Assembly (NCBI GenBank): GCA_002350845.1
Contig: DEFL01000085.1
Location: 1 to 34,873 of the forward strand
Direction of reading: 5' to 3'
Length of the DNA: 34,873 nucleotides
Source of the DNA: Christensenella sp. UBA2853
GTDB taxonomy: Bacteria > Bacillota > Clostridia > Christensenellales > Aristaeellaceae
Position 1 is the first letter of the stretch; each line of letters opens with the position of its first letter. Made by a program: the position numbers and the translations under genes. The notes under the pieces were generated by a model, which was not told the DNA's origin, did not search any database, and saw only the letters and a list, made by a program, of their open reading frames with translations. Below, in pieces: positions 16,940-24,371 of the stretch.

Positions 16940-17905
16940 ATGCAGATTCCGGTCACCCGTCTGATGGTGGAGCTGGCCGTGGGCAAAGGCCTGAAAGAGT
17001 GTGCCAGGGGAAACCTGCCGCGCCTTTTGCAGCTTCTGATCGGGAATGAGGATGCGCTCGCTTCCGCAGGCTGTCCCCCGGAACTGGAGCCCCTGGCCCG
17101 CCGTCTGTTCAGGGATGCGCAGCATCCGTATGCCGTGCTGGCCCAAAAGGCTGTGGAAGAAATCGACCGGCCGTATTTCATGGGCTTTCTGATCAATCTG
17201 GGGTATGAGTCTGCCGTCCGCTCGGGAGAAACGCTGCGTGCCGCCAATCAGCGCGCCGCCTGCCGTCTCCCATGGATGCTGGGACTTCAGCTGCCCTTCG
17301 CGCATCCGGAGATCCTGCGCAAAACCATCTCCATGGGCGTCCAGTCCTACCTGCTGTTTGTTCCGGATGCCGCTGCCGCCTCCGGCCTGCGCACGCTCTG
17401 CCGCGCATACCCGCACGCCGCGTTTTCCGCGCTGATCCCCGACCGCTGCATTTCGGAAGACCTGCTCCGGGAGCTGAAGGGCACGGACAATCTGGCCATC
17501 CTCCCGGTCTGCCGCGGCCTGCACTTTGCTTCCGCCCCGATTCTGATGCATTCCCGGCGCCTCTACTGTCCGGTGTGCCTGATCGACCGGCGTGACGCTG
17601 AGCAGATGCTCACGCAGGGCGATTTTTCCCTGCCGGAGCATCCTGCCTGTCTCTTTTCCGCCTTTGTCCCCGGACCGGATGTTCCTGCGGAAACAGCCGA
17701 TGCGCTGGCCACGCTGCTCTTCCGTCTGCGCATGGAACCGCAGCGGCCCGCTGTGCCCTTTTTCCCTTCAGCCGATCTTCTGAATGTGCATGGGCTGATC
17801 ACCGGGGAACGCCCCGGCGATTTCTCCCTGCCCGGGGATGCGGACTTCTCTCCGTTTCTTCTTCCCGGGGAGGACATGCTCCGTCTTCTTGAAACCATGG
17901 CATGA
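16940..17905 (+). CDS. radical-SAM-like protein lacking the CxxxCxxC cluster motif (putative)
   Basis: 321 residues from the ATG preceded by AAAGGAGGAG; an upstream ATG at 16919 overlaps that site. No standard motif is present. From memory, the layout follows a clostridial radical-SAM family. An N-terminal helical part (1-75) leads to EEIDRPYFMGFLINLG and CRLPWMLGLQL, where those proteins have EVDPEVLKKFFVNFFING and CNIPWAILLDPTSACN. The next segment (SMGVQSYLLFVPD, RTLCRAYPHAAF, ISEDLLRELKG) resembles their barrel strands LGTYMYIYTGG and LCEKHPDCQF. The CxxxCxxC that would bind the 4Fe-4S cluster should follow the LPW segment and is absent, as is the GGEP loop. A CPVC pair near residue 204 is the only close cysteine pair. 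It may be a non-catalytic relative. The homology is my inference and needs a profile search. Confidence 0.6.
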   Translation: MQIPVTRLMVELAVGKGLKECARGNLPRLLQLLIGNEDALASAGCPPELEPLARRLFRDAQHPYAVLAQKAVEEIDRPYFMGFLINLGYESAVRSGETLRAANQRAACRLPWMLGLQLPFAHPEILRKTISMGVQSYLLFVPDAAAASGLRTLCRAYPHAAFSALIPDRCISEDLLRELKGTDNLAILPVCRGLHFASAPILMHSRRLYCPVCLIDRRDAEQMLTQGDFSLPEHPACLFSAFVPGPDVPAETADALATLLFRLRMEPQRPAVPFFPSADLLNVHGLITGERPGDFSLPGDADFSPFLLPGEDMLRLLETMA

Positions 17906-17944
17906 AAAAAATGGCACTGCTTGAATGCAGGCCATTTTTTTCAT
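17902..17944. terminator. bidirectional terminator between convergent genes
   Basis: A perfect 14-bp inverted repeat (17902-17915 with 17931-17944) with a further CTGC/GCAG pair inside the loop. It carries seven T residues on each strand. It serves the rightward radical-SAM-like gene and the leftward RpiB-like gene. The stop codon of the rightward gene (17903-17905) lies inside the left arm. Confidence 0.9.
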
Positions 17945-17951
17945 GCATGGA

Positions 17952-18590
17952 TTACGCGGTCAGCTTTTTGAGGTAAGCCGCGATGGCTTCATCCTTGCAG
18001 ACCGGATAGAACAGTTCAGCGAAATGCTCGCCGCTCACGGTCTCACGGACAAAATCCTGATCCAGGTCCGGCAGGATATCGATCAGCTTGCGGTAGGTGA
18101 CCTTCTTGACTTCGTCGAGGATCTTCTTGTTCCTCTGCTCGGGCACCACGCGCTCCTTGGGATATCCGTTTCCATGGCCGAATCCGAAGAGCTGCTGGAA
18201 GATCATTTCCAGCTTCAGTTCTGCGCCCCAGCCGAAGTCCTTGGCAAAGGGAATGGCCACGCAGTTGCCGTCATTGATCTGGGCAAACATATATCCGTCG
18301 GAAGGATCCACGAGATGTCCGCACAGCACGCCCGGGAAACTGTTGCAGGCCAGCATGGCGCCTTCGCCCGTGCCGCAGCCCGTCACCACATAGTCGGCTG
18401 CGCCGGTTTCCAGCAGCAGGGAGGCCAGAAGGCCCGCCTTGACATAGGTCAGCTGGCAGGCGTCATCAGCTGTATACATGCCATAGTTGACCACTTCGTG
18501 GCCCATGGGTTCAACCACTTTCTTCAGGGTGCTTTCGATCAGGCTGTTCTTGGCGGCCTGACTGTTTTCATTAATCAGAGCAATACGCAT
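17952..18590 (-). CDS. RpiB/LacA/LacB-family sugar-phosphate isomerase-like protein
   Basis: 212 residues, longer than the roughly 150 of RpiB or LacA/B because of a C-terminal extension. The family core is visible: an N-terminal beta strand MRIALINENS, and VVTGCGTGEG (68-77) with the catalytic-type cysteine C72 and the GTG phosphate loop. In place of the usual Asp-His pair of RpiB (D-H-A-G) it has NENSQAAKN, so substrate chemistry may differ. Such proteins isomerise aldose and ketose phosphates (ribose-5-P, galactose-6-P) in the cytoplasm. The gene has its own promoter and terminator. The xylulokinase and isomerase genes nearby make a pentose phosphate role reasonable but unproven. Confidence 0.87.
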   Translation of the reverse strand: MRIALINENSQAAKNSLIESTLKKVVEPMGHEVVNYGMYTADDACQLTYVKAGLLASLLLETGAADYVVTGCGTGEGAMLACNSFPGVLCGHLVDPSDGYMFAQINDGNCVAIPFAKDFGWGAELKLEMIFQQLFGFGHGNGYPKERVVPEQRNKKILDEVKKVTYRKLIDILPDLDQDFVRETVSGEHFAELFYPVCKDEAIAAYLKKLTA

Positions 18591-18625
18591 GGTTTCTTCG
18601 TCCTTTCCTGGTTTTTCCGGGGTTC

Positions 18626-18654
18626 ATGATAGCATTCCTTTTGCGGCTTGACAA
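18626..18654 (-). promoter_or_regulatory. promoter of the RpiB-like gene
   Basis: Minus strand -35 TTGTCA (18649-18654), 17-base spacer, -10 TATCAT (18626-18631); five of six matches in each box, about 35 bases upstream of the ATG. Confidence 0.7.
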
Positions 18655-18680
18655 GTCTGATCGCGCTTTTTCATCCGCTG

Positions 18681-18705
18681 AAAAGGGCTGTCCCGCAGGA
18701 CAGCC
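18681..18705 (-). terminator. intrinsic terminator after rmlD
   Basis: An 8-bp stem (GGCTGTCC/GGACAGCC, loop 4), followed on the minus strand by C and four T residues, 14 bases after the rmlD stop codon. Confidence 0.75.
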
Positions 18706-18719
18706 TCAAATCATCCGGT

Positions 18720-19562
18720 TTACCGGAGTTCCATCAGATATCGTTCCAGGGCATCCTCCCACTGCGGAAGGCGGGCAATGCCGGCTCTGTCCAGACTGTC
18801 CTTGCTCATGCGCGAGTTCAGCGGACGGGCCGCAGCAGTCTTGTACTGGATGGTGAGCACCGGATGCACCTTGCAGTTCAGTCCGGCCTTGTCCATGATC
18901 GCCTGTGCAAACTCTGCCCAGGAGCAGAAGCCTTCATTGGTCGCATGGTAGACACCGTACCGGGTTGTCTGAATCAGGTCGACAAGGCAGCGTGCCAGGT
19001 CGTAGGAATAGGTCGGGGAACCGATCTGGTCGCAGACCACATTGATGGAATCACGTTCTTTGCCCAGACGCAGCATGGTTTTGACAAAGTTATTGCCGTT
19101 CACGCCGTACACCCATGAGGTGCGGACAATAAAGTATGCCGTCATCTGGCTGGAGACCGCCATTTCACCCTGCAGTTTGCTCTGGCCGTAAATATTCTTC
19201 GGTCCCTTGGGATCCATGGTCTCGTAGGGTTCCACACCCTCACCGGGGAACACATAGTCCGTGGAGATATACATCATCTTGGCCTTCACGGAAACCGCGG
19301 CGCGCACCAGGTTTTTGGTGCCTTCCCCGTTGATCATGCAGCACCGGGCGATATCACTCTCCGCCTTGTCCACTGCCGTATAGGCTGCGCAGTGGATGAT
19401 GGCCGAGGGCTGCACTTTTTTCACATAGCTCATGACCGCGTCTTCATCGGTCAGGTCAAAATCCTGGATATCCACGCCGATTCCTTCGATCCCCTGCCTG
19501 TGCAGATGAATCATCACGTCATGCCCCAGCTGTCCGTTGACCCCTGTTACCATTACTTTCAT
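18720..19562 (-). CDS. rmlD: dTDP-4-dehydrorhamnose reductase
   Basis: 280 residues. This short-chain dehydrogenase performs the last step of dTDP-L-rhamnose synthesis, reducing dTDP-4-keto-L-rhamnose with NAD(P)H. It has the nucleotide-binding GVNGQLG (7-13), STDYVFPG (100-107) and the catalytic YGQSK (Y125, K129). The ATG at 19562 has AGGTG six bases upstream. An in-frame GTG at 19571 directly follows the rmlB stop but has a weaker site. It is the second gene of an rmlB-rmlD operon, with a terminator downstream. Confidence 0.95.
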   Translation of the reverse strand: MKVMVTGVNGQLGHDVMIHLHRQGIEGIGVDIQDFDLTDEDAVMSYVKKVQPSAIIHCAAYTAVDKAESDIARCCMINGEGTKNLVRAAVSVKAKMMYISTDYVFPGEGVEPYETMDPKGPKNIYGQSKLQGEMAVSSQMTAYFIVRTSWVYGVNGNNFVKTMLRLGKERDSINVVCDQIGSPTYSYDLARCLVDLIQTTRYGVYHATNEGFCSWAEFAQAIMDKAGLNCKVHPVLTIQYKTAAARPLNSRMSKDSLDRAGIARLPQWEDALERYLMELR

Positions 19563-19567
19563 CGGCG

Positions 19568-20587
19568 TCACCTGTTCCCATACATATGTTCGTAATAGTT
19601 CTGATACTCACCGGCGAGAATGTGCTTCCACCAGTCCTGATGATCCAGGTACCACCGGACCGTTCTGCGGATGCCGTCATCAAAGGTGGTGGCGGGCAGC
19701 CAGCCGAGCTCGTTGTGGATCTTGGTCGGATCAATCGCATAGCGGCGGTCATGGCCCGGACGGTCCTTGACATAGGTGATCAGGCTCTCCGGCTTGCCGA
19801 GCTCCTTGAGCACGGTCTTGACCACGTCCAGGTTGGTGCGCTCGTTGTGTCCGCCCACATTGTACACTTCGCCCTCGCGGCCCTTGCGCATGACCAGGTC
19901 AATGGCGGCGCAGTGGTCTTCCACATACAGCCAGTCGCGGACATTGAGTCCGTTGCCATAGACAGGCAGGGATTCGTCGGCCAGGGCACGGGTGATCATC
20001 AGCGGGATCAGCTTTTCCGGGAAGTGATAGGGGCCGTAGTTGTTCGAGCAGCGGGTGATGGACACCGGCAGGCCGAACGTGCGCGCATACGCCAGCACCA
20101 GCAGGTCCGCGCCGGCCTTGGAGGCGGAGTACGGGCTGGAGGTGTGGATATGGGTTTCTTCCGTAAAGAACAGGTCGGGACGATCCAGCGGCAGGTCACC
20201 GTAGACTTCGTCGGTCGATACCTGGTGATACCGCTTGACGCCGTACTTGCGGGAGGCATCCATCATGGTCTGTGTGCCCATAATATTGGTGCGCAGGAAC
20301 AGGCCCGGGTCTTCCACAGAACGGTCCACATGGCTCTCTGCGGCAAAATTGACCACGATATCCGGGTGCTCTTCTTCAAACAGCTTTTCCACAGCCGCGC
20401 GGTCCGTGATGTCGCCGCGGACAAAGCGGAACTGCGGATTTTTCATGGCATCCTCAAGACTTTCCAGATTGCCTGCATACGTCAGTGCATCCAGGCAGAC
20501 AACCCGGTCTTCGGGGTGTTTCTGAAGCTCATAATACACAAAATTGCTTCCGATAAAACCGGCTCCGCCCGTGACAAGAATGGTCAT
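19568..20587 (-). CDS. rmlB: dTDP-glucose 4,6-dehydratase
   Basis: 339 residues, normal length. An extended short-chain dehydrogenase that converts dTDP-glucose to dTDP-4-keto-6-deoxyglucose. It shows the Rossmann GGAGFIG (7-13), the catalytic STDEVYGD with T125, D126 and E127, and Y153/K157 in SPYSASK. A GGGAGG ribosome site lies just upstream. It is first in the operon with rmlD; rmlA is 7 kb to the right, and no rmlC is in the window. Its promoter is flanked by DnaA-box-like sequences. Confidence 0.97.
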   Translation of the reverse strand: MTILVTGGAGFIGSNFVYYELQKHPEDRVVCLDALTYAGNLESLEDAMKNPQFRFVRGDITDRAAVEKLFEEEHPDIVVNFAAESHVDRSVEDPGLFLRTNIMGTQTMMDASRKYGVKRYHQVSTDEVYGDLPLDRPDLFFTEETHIHTSSPYSASKAGADLLVLAYARTFGLPVSITRCSNNYGPYHFPEKLIPLMITRALADESLPVYGNGLNVRDWLYVEDHCAAIDLVMRKGREGEVYNVGGHNERTNLDVVKTVLKELGKPESLITYVKDRPGHDRRYAIDPTKIHNELGWLPATTFDDGIRRTVRWYLDHQDWWKHILAGEYQNYYEHMYGNR

Positions 20588-20619
20588 AAGGAACCTCCCA
20601 TTTCATGAAATCATCTGAA

Positions 20620-20648
20620 AGTATAACATATTGACACCCTCAGGACAA
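20620..20648 (-). promoter_or_regulatory. promoter of rmlBD, adjoining DnaA-like boxes
   Basis: Minus strand -35 TTGTCC (20643-20648), 17-base spacer, -10 TATACT (20620-20625), about 33 bases before the rmlB ATG. A dyad TCCACAG-TGTT-CTGTGGA (20653-20670), made of two opposed DnaA-like half-sites, begins five bases upstream of the -35 box. A protein bound there could affect rmlB transcription. Confidence 0.6.
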
Positions 20649-20649
20649 G

Positions 20650-20832
20650 AAGTCCACAGTGTTCTGTGGATCAAATGTGTGCAAGGATGTGAACGTGAGA
20701 ATTCACAGCCTGTGTATATTGTGGAAAATCGTGCGATCGCTTGATTTCTTTCTGTGCACTGCTGTGGATAACTCTGTGGGATATGTGGATAAATTGTGAT
20801 TTATTTATCCACAACCCTGTGGGTTGTCCACG
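20650..20832. promoter_or_regulatory. DnaA-box cluster with perfect 11-bp inverted repeat
   Basis: Three perfect DnaA boxes (TTATCCACA): minus strand at 20763-20771 and 20784-20792, plus strand at 20805-20813. Eight-of-nine matches occur at 20665-20673 (TGTGGATCA), 20711-20719 (TGTGTATAT) and 20720-20728 (TGTGGAAAA). Weaker ones are near 20650, 20700 and 20824. The second and third perfect boxes are the ends of a perfect inverted repeat, TGTGGATAAAT - 8 bases - ATTTATCCACA (20784-20813). The cluster fills the rmlB-rluD gap and runs into the last codons of rluD. It could be a DnaA-binding regulatory or titration site, or part of an origin; sequence alone does not decide. No dnaA or dnaN is nearby. 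Confidence 0.7.
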
Positions 20833-21790
20833 CAATCCCCTGCCGGCGCAGTCCTTCCAGGAAGGCAGCGGGCGGCGGGCACTCGAGCTGCATTCTCTCC
20901 CCGGTGAAGGGATGCGTAAAGGCCAGTGTATGGGCGTGCAGCATCAGGCGCGGGACCTGCACACCCTTTCCCGACCCGTAAATCGGGTCTCCACACACCG
21001 GATGCCCGATGCTCTTCATATGCACGCGGATCTGGTGTGTCCGCCCGGTCAGGATATGCACATCCAGAAGCGTGGAGGCCCTGCCTTCCTCCAGCGTGCG
21101 CCAGAGCGTGACGGCATCCCTTCCCTGGGGATCCACCGCCATCTTTTTGCGGTCCGTCTTCGAGCGGGCAATGCTGGCCTCAATCCGGCCCTCCACTTCC
21201 CGGAGATGCCCTTCCACCAGGGCCAGATAATGCTTTTCCATCTCCCGCATCTGCAGCTGCCGGGACAGCGCGATCTGCGCCGCGTCATCCTTGGCCACCA
21301 GCAGAAGGCCTGAGGTATCCTTGTCCAGGCGGTGCACAATGCCCGGACGAATTTCTCCCCCGATCGAACCCAGGTGATCGAGATGATACAGAAGCGCATT
21401 GACGAGCGTTCCGCTTTCATTGCCGGCCGCCGGGTGCACCACCATGCCGCAGGGTTTGACCACCACCGCAAGATGCGCATCCTCATACAGGATCTCCAGG
21501 GGAATGTTTTCCGGCTGCGGAATGGCCGGCGCGGGCGGCGGTTCCACCAGCACCACGCTCAGACCGGGCGACGGGCGTGTGCCGGCCTTTTTCACCATTT
21601 TTCCGTCCACCGTCACACAGCCGTCCTCCATCAGGGAGGCCACCCGTGACCGGGAAAGCCCGGAGAGCTCAGAGAGCTGCACATCCAGGCGCCGTCCATC
21701 CGTCAGGCCCTGAAAGGTTCTGCCGCCTTCCGCTTCCTCCTCCAGGTCTTCCGTCAGCACCCCGGCCTGGTCTTCCAGAAACTGATCCAT
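20801..21790 (-). CDS. RluA/RluD-family 23S rRNA pseudouridine synthase
   Basis: 329 residues. Converts specific uridines in large-subunit rRNA to pseudouridine. An acidic N-terminal extension (1-30) precedes an S4-type RNA-binding domain (about 33-85). The catalytic domain has VVHPAAGNESGTLVNALLYH and the signature HRLDKDTSGLL with catalytic D156, followed by LTGRTHQIRVH. The exact target (RluD-type 1911/1915/1917 or other) is uncertain, so no symbol is given. The start has AGGTGAGG close upstream. It follows lspA by seven bases, an order (lspA-rluD type) common in Bacillota. The codons for its last residues form part of a perfect DnaA box. Confidence 0.95.
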   Translation of the reverse strand: MDQFLEDQAGVLTEDLEEEAEGGRTFQGLTDGRRLDVQLSELSGLSRSRVASLMEDGCVTVDGKMVKKAGTRPSPGLSVVLVEPPPAPAIPQPENIPLEILYEDAHLAVVVKPCGMVVHPAAGNESGTLVNALLYHLDHLGSIGGEIRPGIVHRLDKDTSGLLLVAKDDAAQIALSRQLQMREMEKHYLALVEGHLREVEGRIEASIARSKTDRKKMAVDPQGRDAVTLWRTLEEGRASTLLDVHILTGRTHQIRVHMKSIGHPVCGDPIYGSGKGVQVPRLMLHAHTLAFTHPFTGERMQLECPPPAAFLEGLRRQGIAWTTHRVVDK

Positions 21791-21797
21791 GCAACCC

Positions 21798-22253
21798 TCA
21801 CCTTTCTGCCTTTTTCCATGCCTCCGGGCGCGTCAAAAGCGAAAAGCCCAGCAGCACACAGCCAACCGTCAGCGCGGTATCCGCCACATTGAACACGGCA
21901 AAATCCACAAACAGGAATTCAATCATATCCACGACATACCCTGTAAAGAAACGGTCCACCATATTGCCGACGGCGCCGCCGAAAATCAGCATGCATCCCG
22001 TGCGGGTCAGGCCGTCAAGCCGATAGGACCTGAGCACCAGGGCGGCCGCGGCAAGCACCACCACGGACAGAATGCCCAGCAGCCACGGTCTTCCGCTCAG
22101 CAGGCTGAAGGCCATGCCTGTATTCTGCGCATACCGCCATCCCAGAACGCCGGGAATCAGAGGAAACGCCCCCTGCGAGCGCTCTGCGAGGATTTTCGTC
22201 AGGCGGTCCAGCACAAAGACCAGAACCGCCACCCATGCCGTTTTCTTCATCAT
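21798..22253 (-). CDS. lspA: lipoprotein signal peptidase (signal peptidase II)
   Basis: 151 residues with four membrane helices. It cleaves signal peptides of diacylglyceryl-modified prolipoproteins, such as the six-repeat lipoprotein at 5197. The two catalytic aspartates are D100 (GNMVDRF) and D125 (FNVADT), and the NTGMAFS motif is present. Tandem ATGs occur at 22253 and 22250; a GGTGG site precedes them. The longer frame to 22295 lacks a ribosome site. It forms an operon with the pseudouridine synthase gene. Confidence 0.95.
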   Translation of the reverse strand: MMKKTAWVAVLVFVLDRLTKILAERSQGAFPLIPGVLGWRYAQNTGMAFSLLSGRPWLLGILSVVVLAAAALVLRSYRLDGLTRTGCMLIFGGAVGNMVDRFFTGYVVDMIEFLFVDFAVFNVADTALTVGCVLLGFSLLTRPEAWKKAER

Positions 22254-22327
22254 GTTTCCACCGTTTCCATTGAGATCTGTCCCAAAACCGCACATTTCCC
22301 CGACAGCAGAGGGAACTGTGCACAGAG

Positions 22328-22356
22328 AATGTATGTGTTTTATCCTCCCCTGTCAA
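22328..22356 (-). promoter_or_regulatory. promoter of lspA-rluD operon
   Basis: Minus strand perfect -35 TTGACA (22351-22356), 17-base spacer, -10 TACATT (22328-22333). It gives a leader of about 70 bases before lspA. Confidence 0.72.
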
Positions 22357-22389
22357 GAGAAACCTCCCCATGCGCCGCATGCCCTCCGC

Positions 22390-22418
22390 TTGACACAGGC
22401 TTTCCGCCTGCCTATCAT
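22390..22418 (+). promoter_or_regulatory. promoter of nth-alaX
   Basis: Perfect -35 TTGACA (22390-22395), 17-base spacer, -10 TATCAT (22413-22418). It diverges from the lspA promoter, with only 33 bases between the two -35 boxes. Confidence 0.82.
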
Positions 22419-22460
22419 GTTCCTATTCCCCCATCGCATGGGGCCGTGAGGTGAAAGCAA

Positions 22461-23102
22461 TTGGAAAAGCATGAACTCGCCCTGCAGGTCATCCGCCGTC
22501 TCCGGGACGCCTATCCCGATGCGGACTGCACGCTGGATTATGACCAGGCCTGGAAGCTCCTCGTCTCCGTCCGCCTTGCCGCACAGTGCACGGACGCGCG
22601 CGTGAATATCGTTGTTCAGGATCTGTATGCCCGGTATCCCACCATGGAGGCGCTTGCCGACGCACCGGTGGAGGACATCGAGCGCATTGTCCACCCCTGC
22701 GGGCTGGGCAACAGCAAGGCACGGGATATCTCGGCGTGCATGAAGATGCTCCGGGATACCTTCCACGGCCGGGTGCCTGACACCATGGAAGAACTGCTCA
22801 CCCTGCCCGGGGTCGGCCGCAAGAGCGCCAACCTGGTGCTCGGGGATGTGTTCGGCAAGCCGGCCATTGTGACCGACACCCACTGCATCCGCCTGTGCAA
22901 CCGCATCGGCCTGGTCGATCATATCAAGGAACCGGCCAAGGTGGAAAAGGCGCTCTGGAAGATTGTGCCGCCGGAAGAGGGTAATGCCCTGTGCCACCGG
23001 TTTGTGGAGCACGGGCGCGCGGTCTGCACTGCCCGCACCAATCCCTACTGTGAACAATGCTGCCTTGCCGATGTCTGCGAAAAACATCTTGAGAAATTCT
23101 GA
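22461..23102 (+). CDS. nth: endonuclease III (DNA glycosylase/AP lyase)
   Basis: 213 residues from a TTG start with GAGGTG eight bases upstream. Nth removes oxidised pyrimidines in base-excision repair. The helix-hairpin-helix LPGVGRKSANL holds the catalytic lysine K121, and D139 is in IVTDTHC. The C-terminal 4Fe-4S loop is C189, C197, C200, C206: seven residues between the first two cysteines rather than the six in E. coli, with an extra C201. The alaX gene follows 14 bases later, so the two are probably cotranscribed. Confidence 0.96.
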   Translation: MEKHELALQVIRRLRDAYPDADCTLDYDQAWKLLVSVRLAAQCTDARVNIVVQDLYARYPTMEALADAPVEDIERIVHPCGLGNSKARDISACMKMLRDTFHGRVPDTMEELLTLPGVGRKSANLVLGDVFGKPAIVTDTHCIRLCNRIGLVDHIKEPAKVEKALWKIVPPEEGNALCHRFVEHGRAVCTARTNPYCEQCCLADVCEKHLEKF

Positions 23103-23116
23103 AAGGACTCCGCTGT

Positions 23117-24265
23117 ATGACCATCCGACTGTATGAGGAAGATTCTGAACTGCTGGATTTTACCGCCACCGTCATTTCCTGCGAGCGCAAAGGCGATGTC
23201 TACCTCGCCGAGCTCGACCGGACCGCTTTCTTTCCCGAGGGCGGCGGACAGGGGGCAGACCACGGAACGCTCGGCACCGCTGAGGTCACGGACTGCCATG
23301 ACCATCACGGGATCATTCTGCACACCCTTTCCGCGCCGCTGGCCTGCGGCGAAACCGTGGAAGGGCATGTCGACGGCCGCCGCCGGCTTTCCATGATGCA
23401 GCAGCACAGCGGGGAACACATCTTTTCCGGGCTTGTGCATCAGCACTTCGGATACAATAATGTCGGCTTTCATATCGGGTCGGATGCCGTCACCATGGAC
23501 TTTGACGGAAAAATGACCCTTGAGGATGCCCTGCGCATCGAAGCCCTCGCCAATGAAGCCATCTGGAAAGACCTGCCCATTCAGGCCTGGTATCCCGGCG
23601 CTGAAGCCCTCGAGCAGATTGAATACCGCTCCAAAAAGGCGATCGACGGGGACGTCCGCATTGTCCGGATTGAGGGGTATGACACCTGCGCCTGCTGCGG
23701 CACCCATGTCAAGCACACGGGACAGATCGGGCAGATCAAGGTGGTCGCCTTCCAGAACTATAAGAGCGGCGTCCGGATTTCCATCCTCTGCGGCATGCGG
23801 GCTCTGGCCTATGAAAATGAACTGCTCGCGGAAAACCGCGATATTTCGCACATCACTTCCGCCAAGCCCGGAGAACTGGCGGCCGCCGTCAGCCATCTCT
23901 CCGAAGAGCGGGACCGCCTGAAGTATGAGCTCGGCCGGATGGCTTCCCAGCTCTTTACCGGCCTTGTACGTGCCGCGCAGGAAGACTTCCCGGTCATCCG
24001 CGCCGATTTTCTCCCGGTTTCCCAGCTCCGTCCCTCCGCCGGTGAGGCTGCCGAAGGCCGACAGGGTGCACTGGTCATTGCCCGGCGCGAGGGCGGCTGG
24101 AATTATGCGCTCTCCTCCCGCCAGACGGATATCCGTCCTGTGTCCAGGGAACTCCAGAATACCCTGAGCGGCAAGGGCGGCGGAAGCGCCGATATGGTGC
24201 AGGGCGTATTCGGCGAGGTCTCCGAGGAGGACATCCGCGCTGCCGTGCATCAGGTGCTCGGCTGA
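23117..24265 (+). CDS. AlaX-type alanyl-tRNA editing protein with DHHA1 domain
   Basis: 382 residues. A free-standing homologue of the AlaRS editing domain that hydrolyses mischarged Ser- or Gly-tRNA(Ala). The PEGGGQ motif (40-45) and zinc ligands H97 and H101 (HSGEH), C193 and H197 (CCGTH) are all present, so it should be active. A coiled linker (about 230-280) leads to a C-terminal DHHA1-like domain ending in GKGGGSADMVQG. This is the long AlaX form. It is downstream of nth by 14 bases; no obvious terminator follows. Confidence 0.93.
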   Translation: MTIRLYEEDSELLDFTATVISCERKGDVYLAELDRTAFFPEGGGQGADHGTLGTAEVTDCHDHHGIILHTLSAPLACGETVEGHVDGRRRLSMMQQHSGEHIFSGLVHQHFGYNNVGFHIGSDAVTMDFDGKMTLEDALRIEALANEAIWKDLPIQAWYPGAEALEQIEYRSKKAIDGDVRIVRIEGYDTCACCGTHVKHTGQIGQIKVVAFQNYKSGVRISILCGMRALAYENELLAENRDISHITSAKPGELAAAVSHLSEERDRLKYELGRMASQLFTGLVRAAQEDFPVIRADFLPVSQLRPSAGEAAEGRQGALVIARREGGWNYALSSRQTDIRPVSRELQNTLSGKGGGSADMVQGVFGEVSEEDIRAAVHQVLG

Positions 24266-24285
24266 ATCATTTCTGTGATTGTCCA

Positions 24286-24314
24286 TTGCGCTTCCCTTTC
24301 ATCTATGTTATTAT
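24286..24314 (+). promoter_or_regulatory. promoter of the DUF1292 gene
   Basis: -35 TTGCGC (24286-24291), 17-base spacer, -10 TATTAT (24309-24314), about 57 bases before the ATG. Confidence 0.6.
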
Positions 24315-24371
24315 CAGCGCGTCCGAAGCAGACCTCTGCCGGACACTGATCAAAACACCAGGAGGCACACA

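Noticed and set aside
20811..20827. ACAACCC-TGT-GGGTTGT as the rluD terminator
   Set aside because: It lies inside the coding region near the stop and is not followed by a T tract on the minus strand.
22254..22460. Small RNA or tRNA gene between lspA and nth
   Set aside because: The gap is fully used by two divergent promoters and leaders; no cloverleaf or long stable stem was seen. I found no tRNA gene anywhere in the window.
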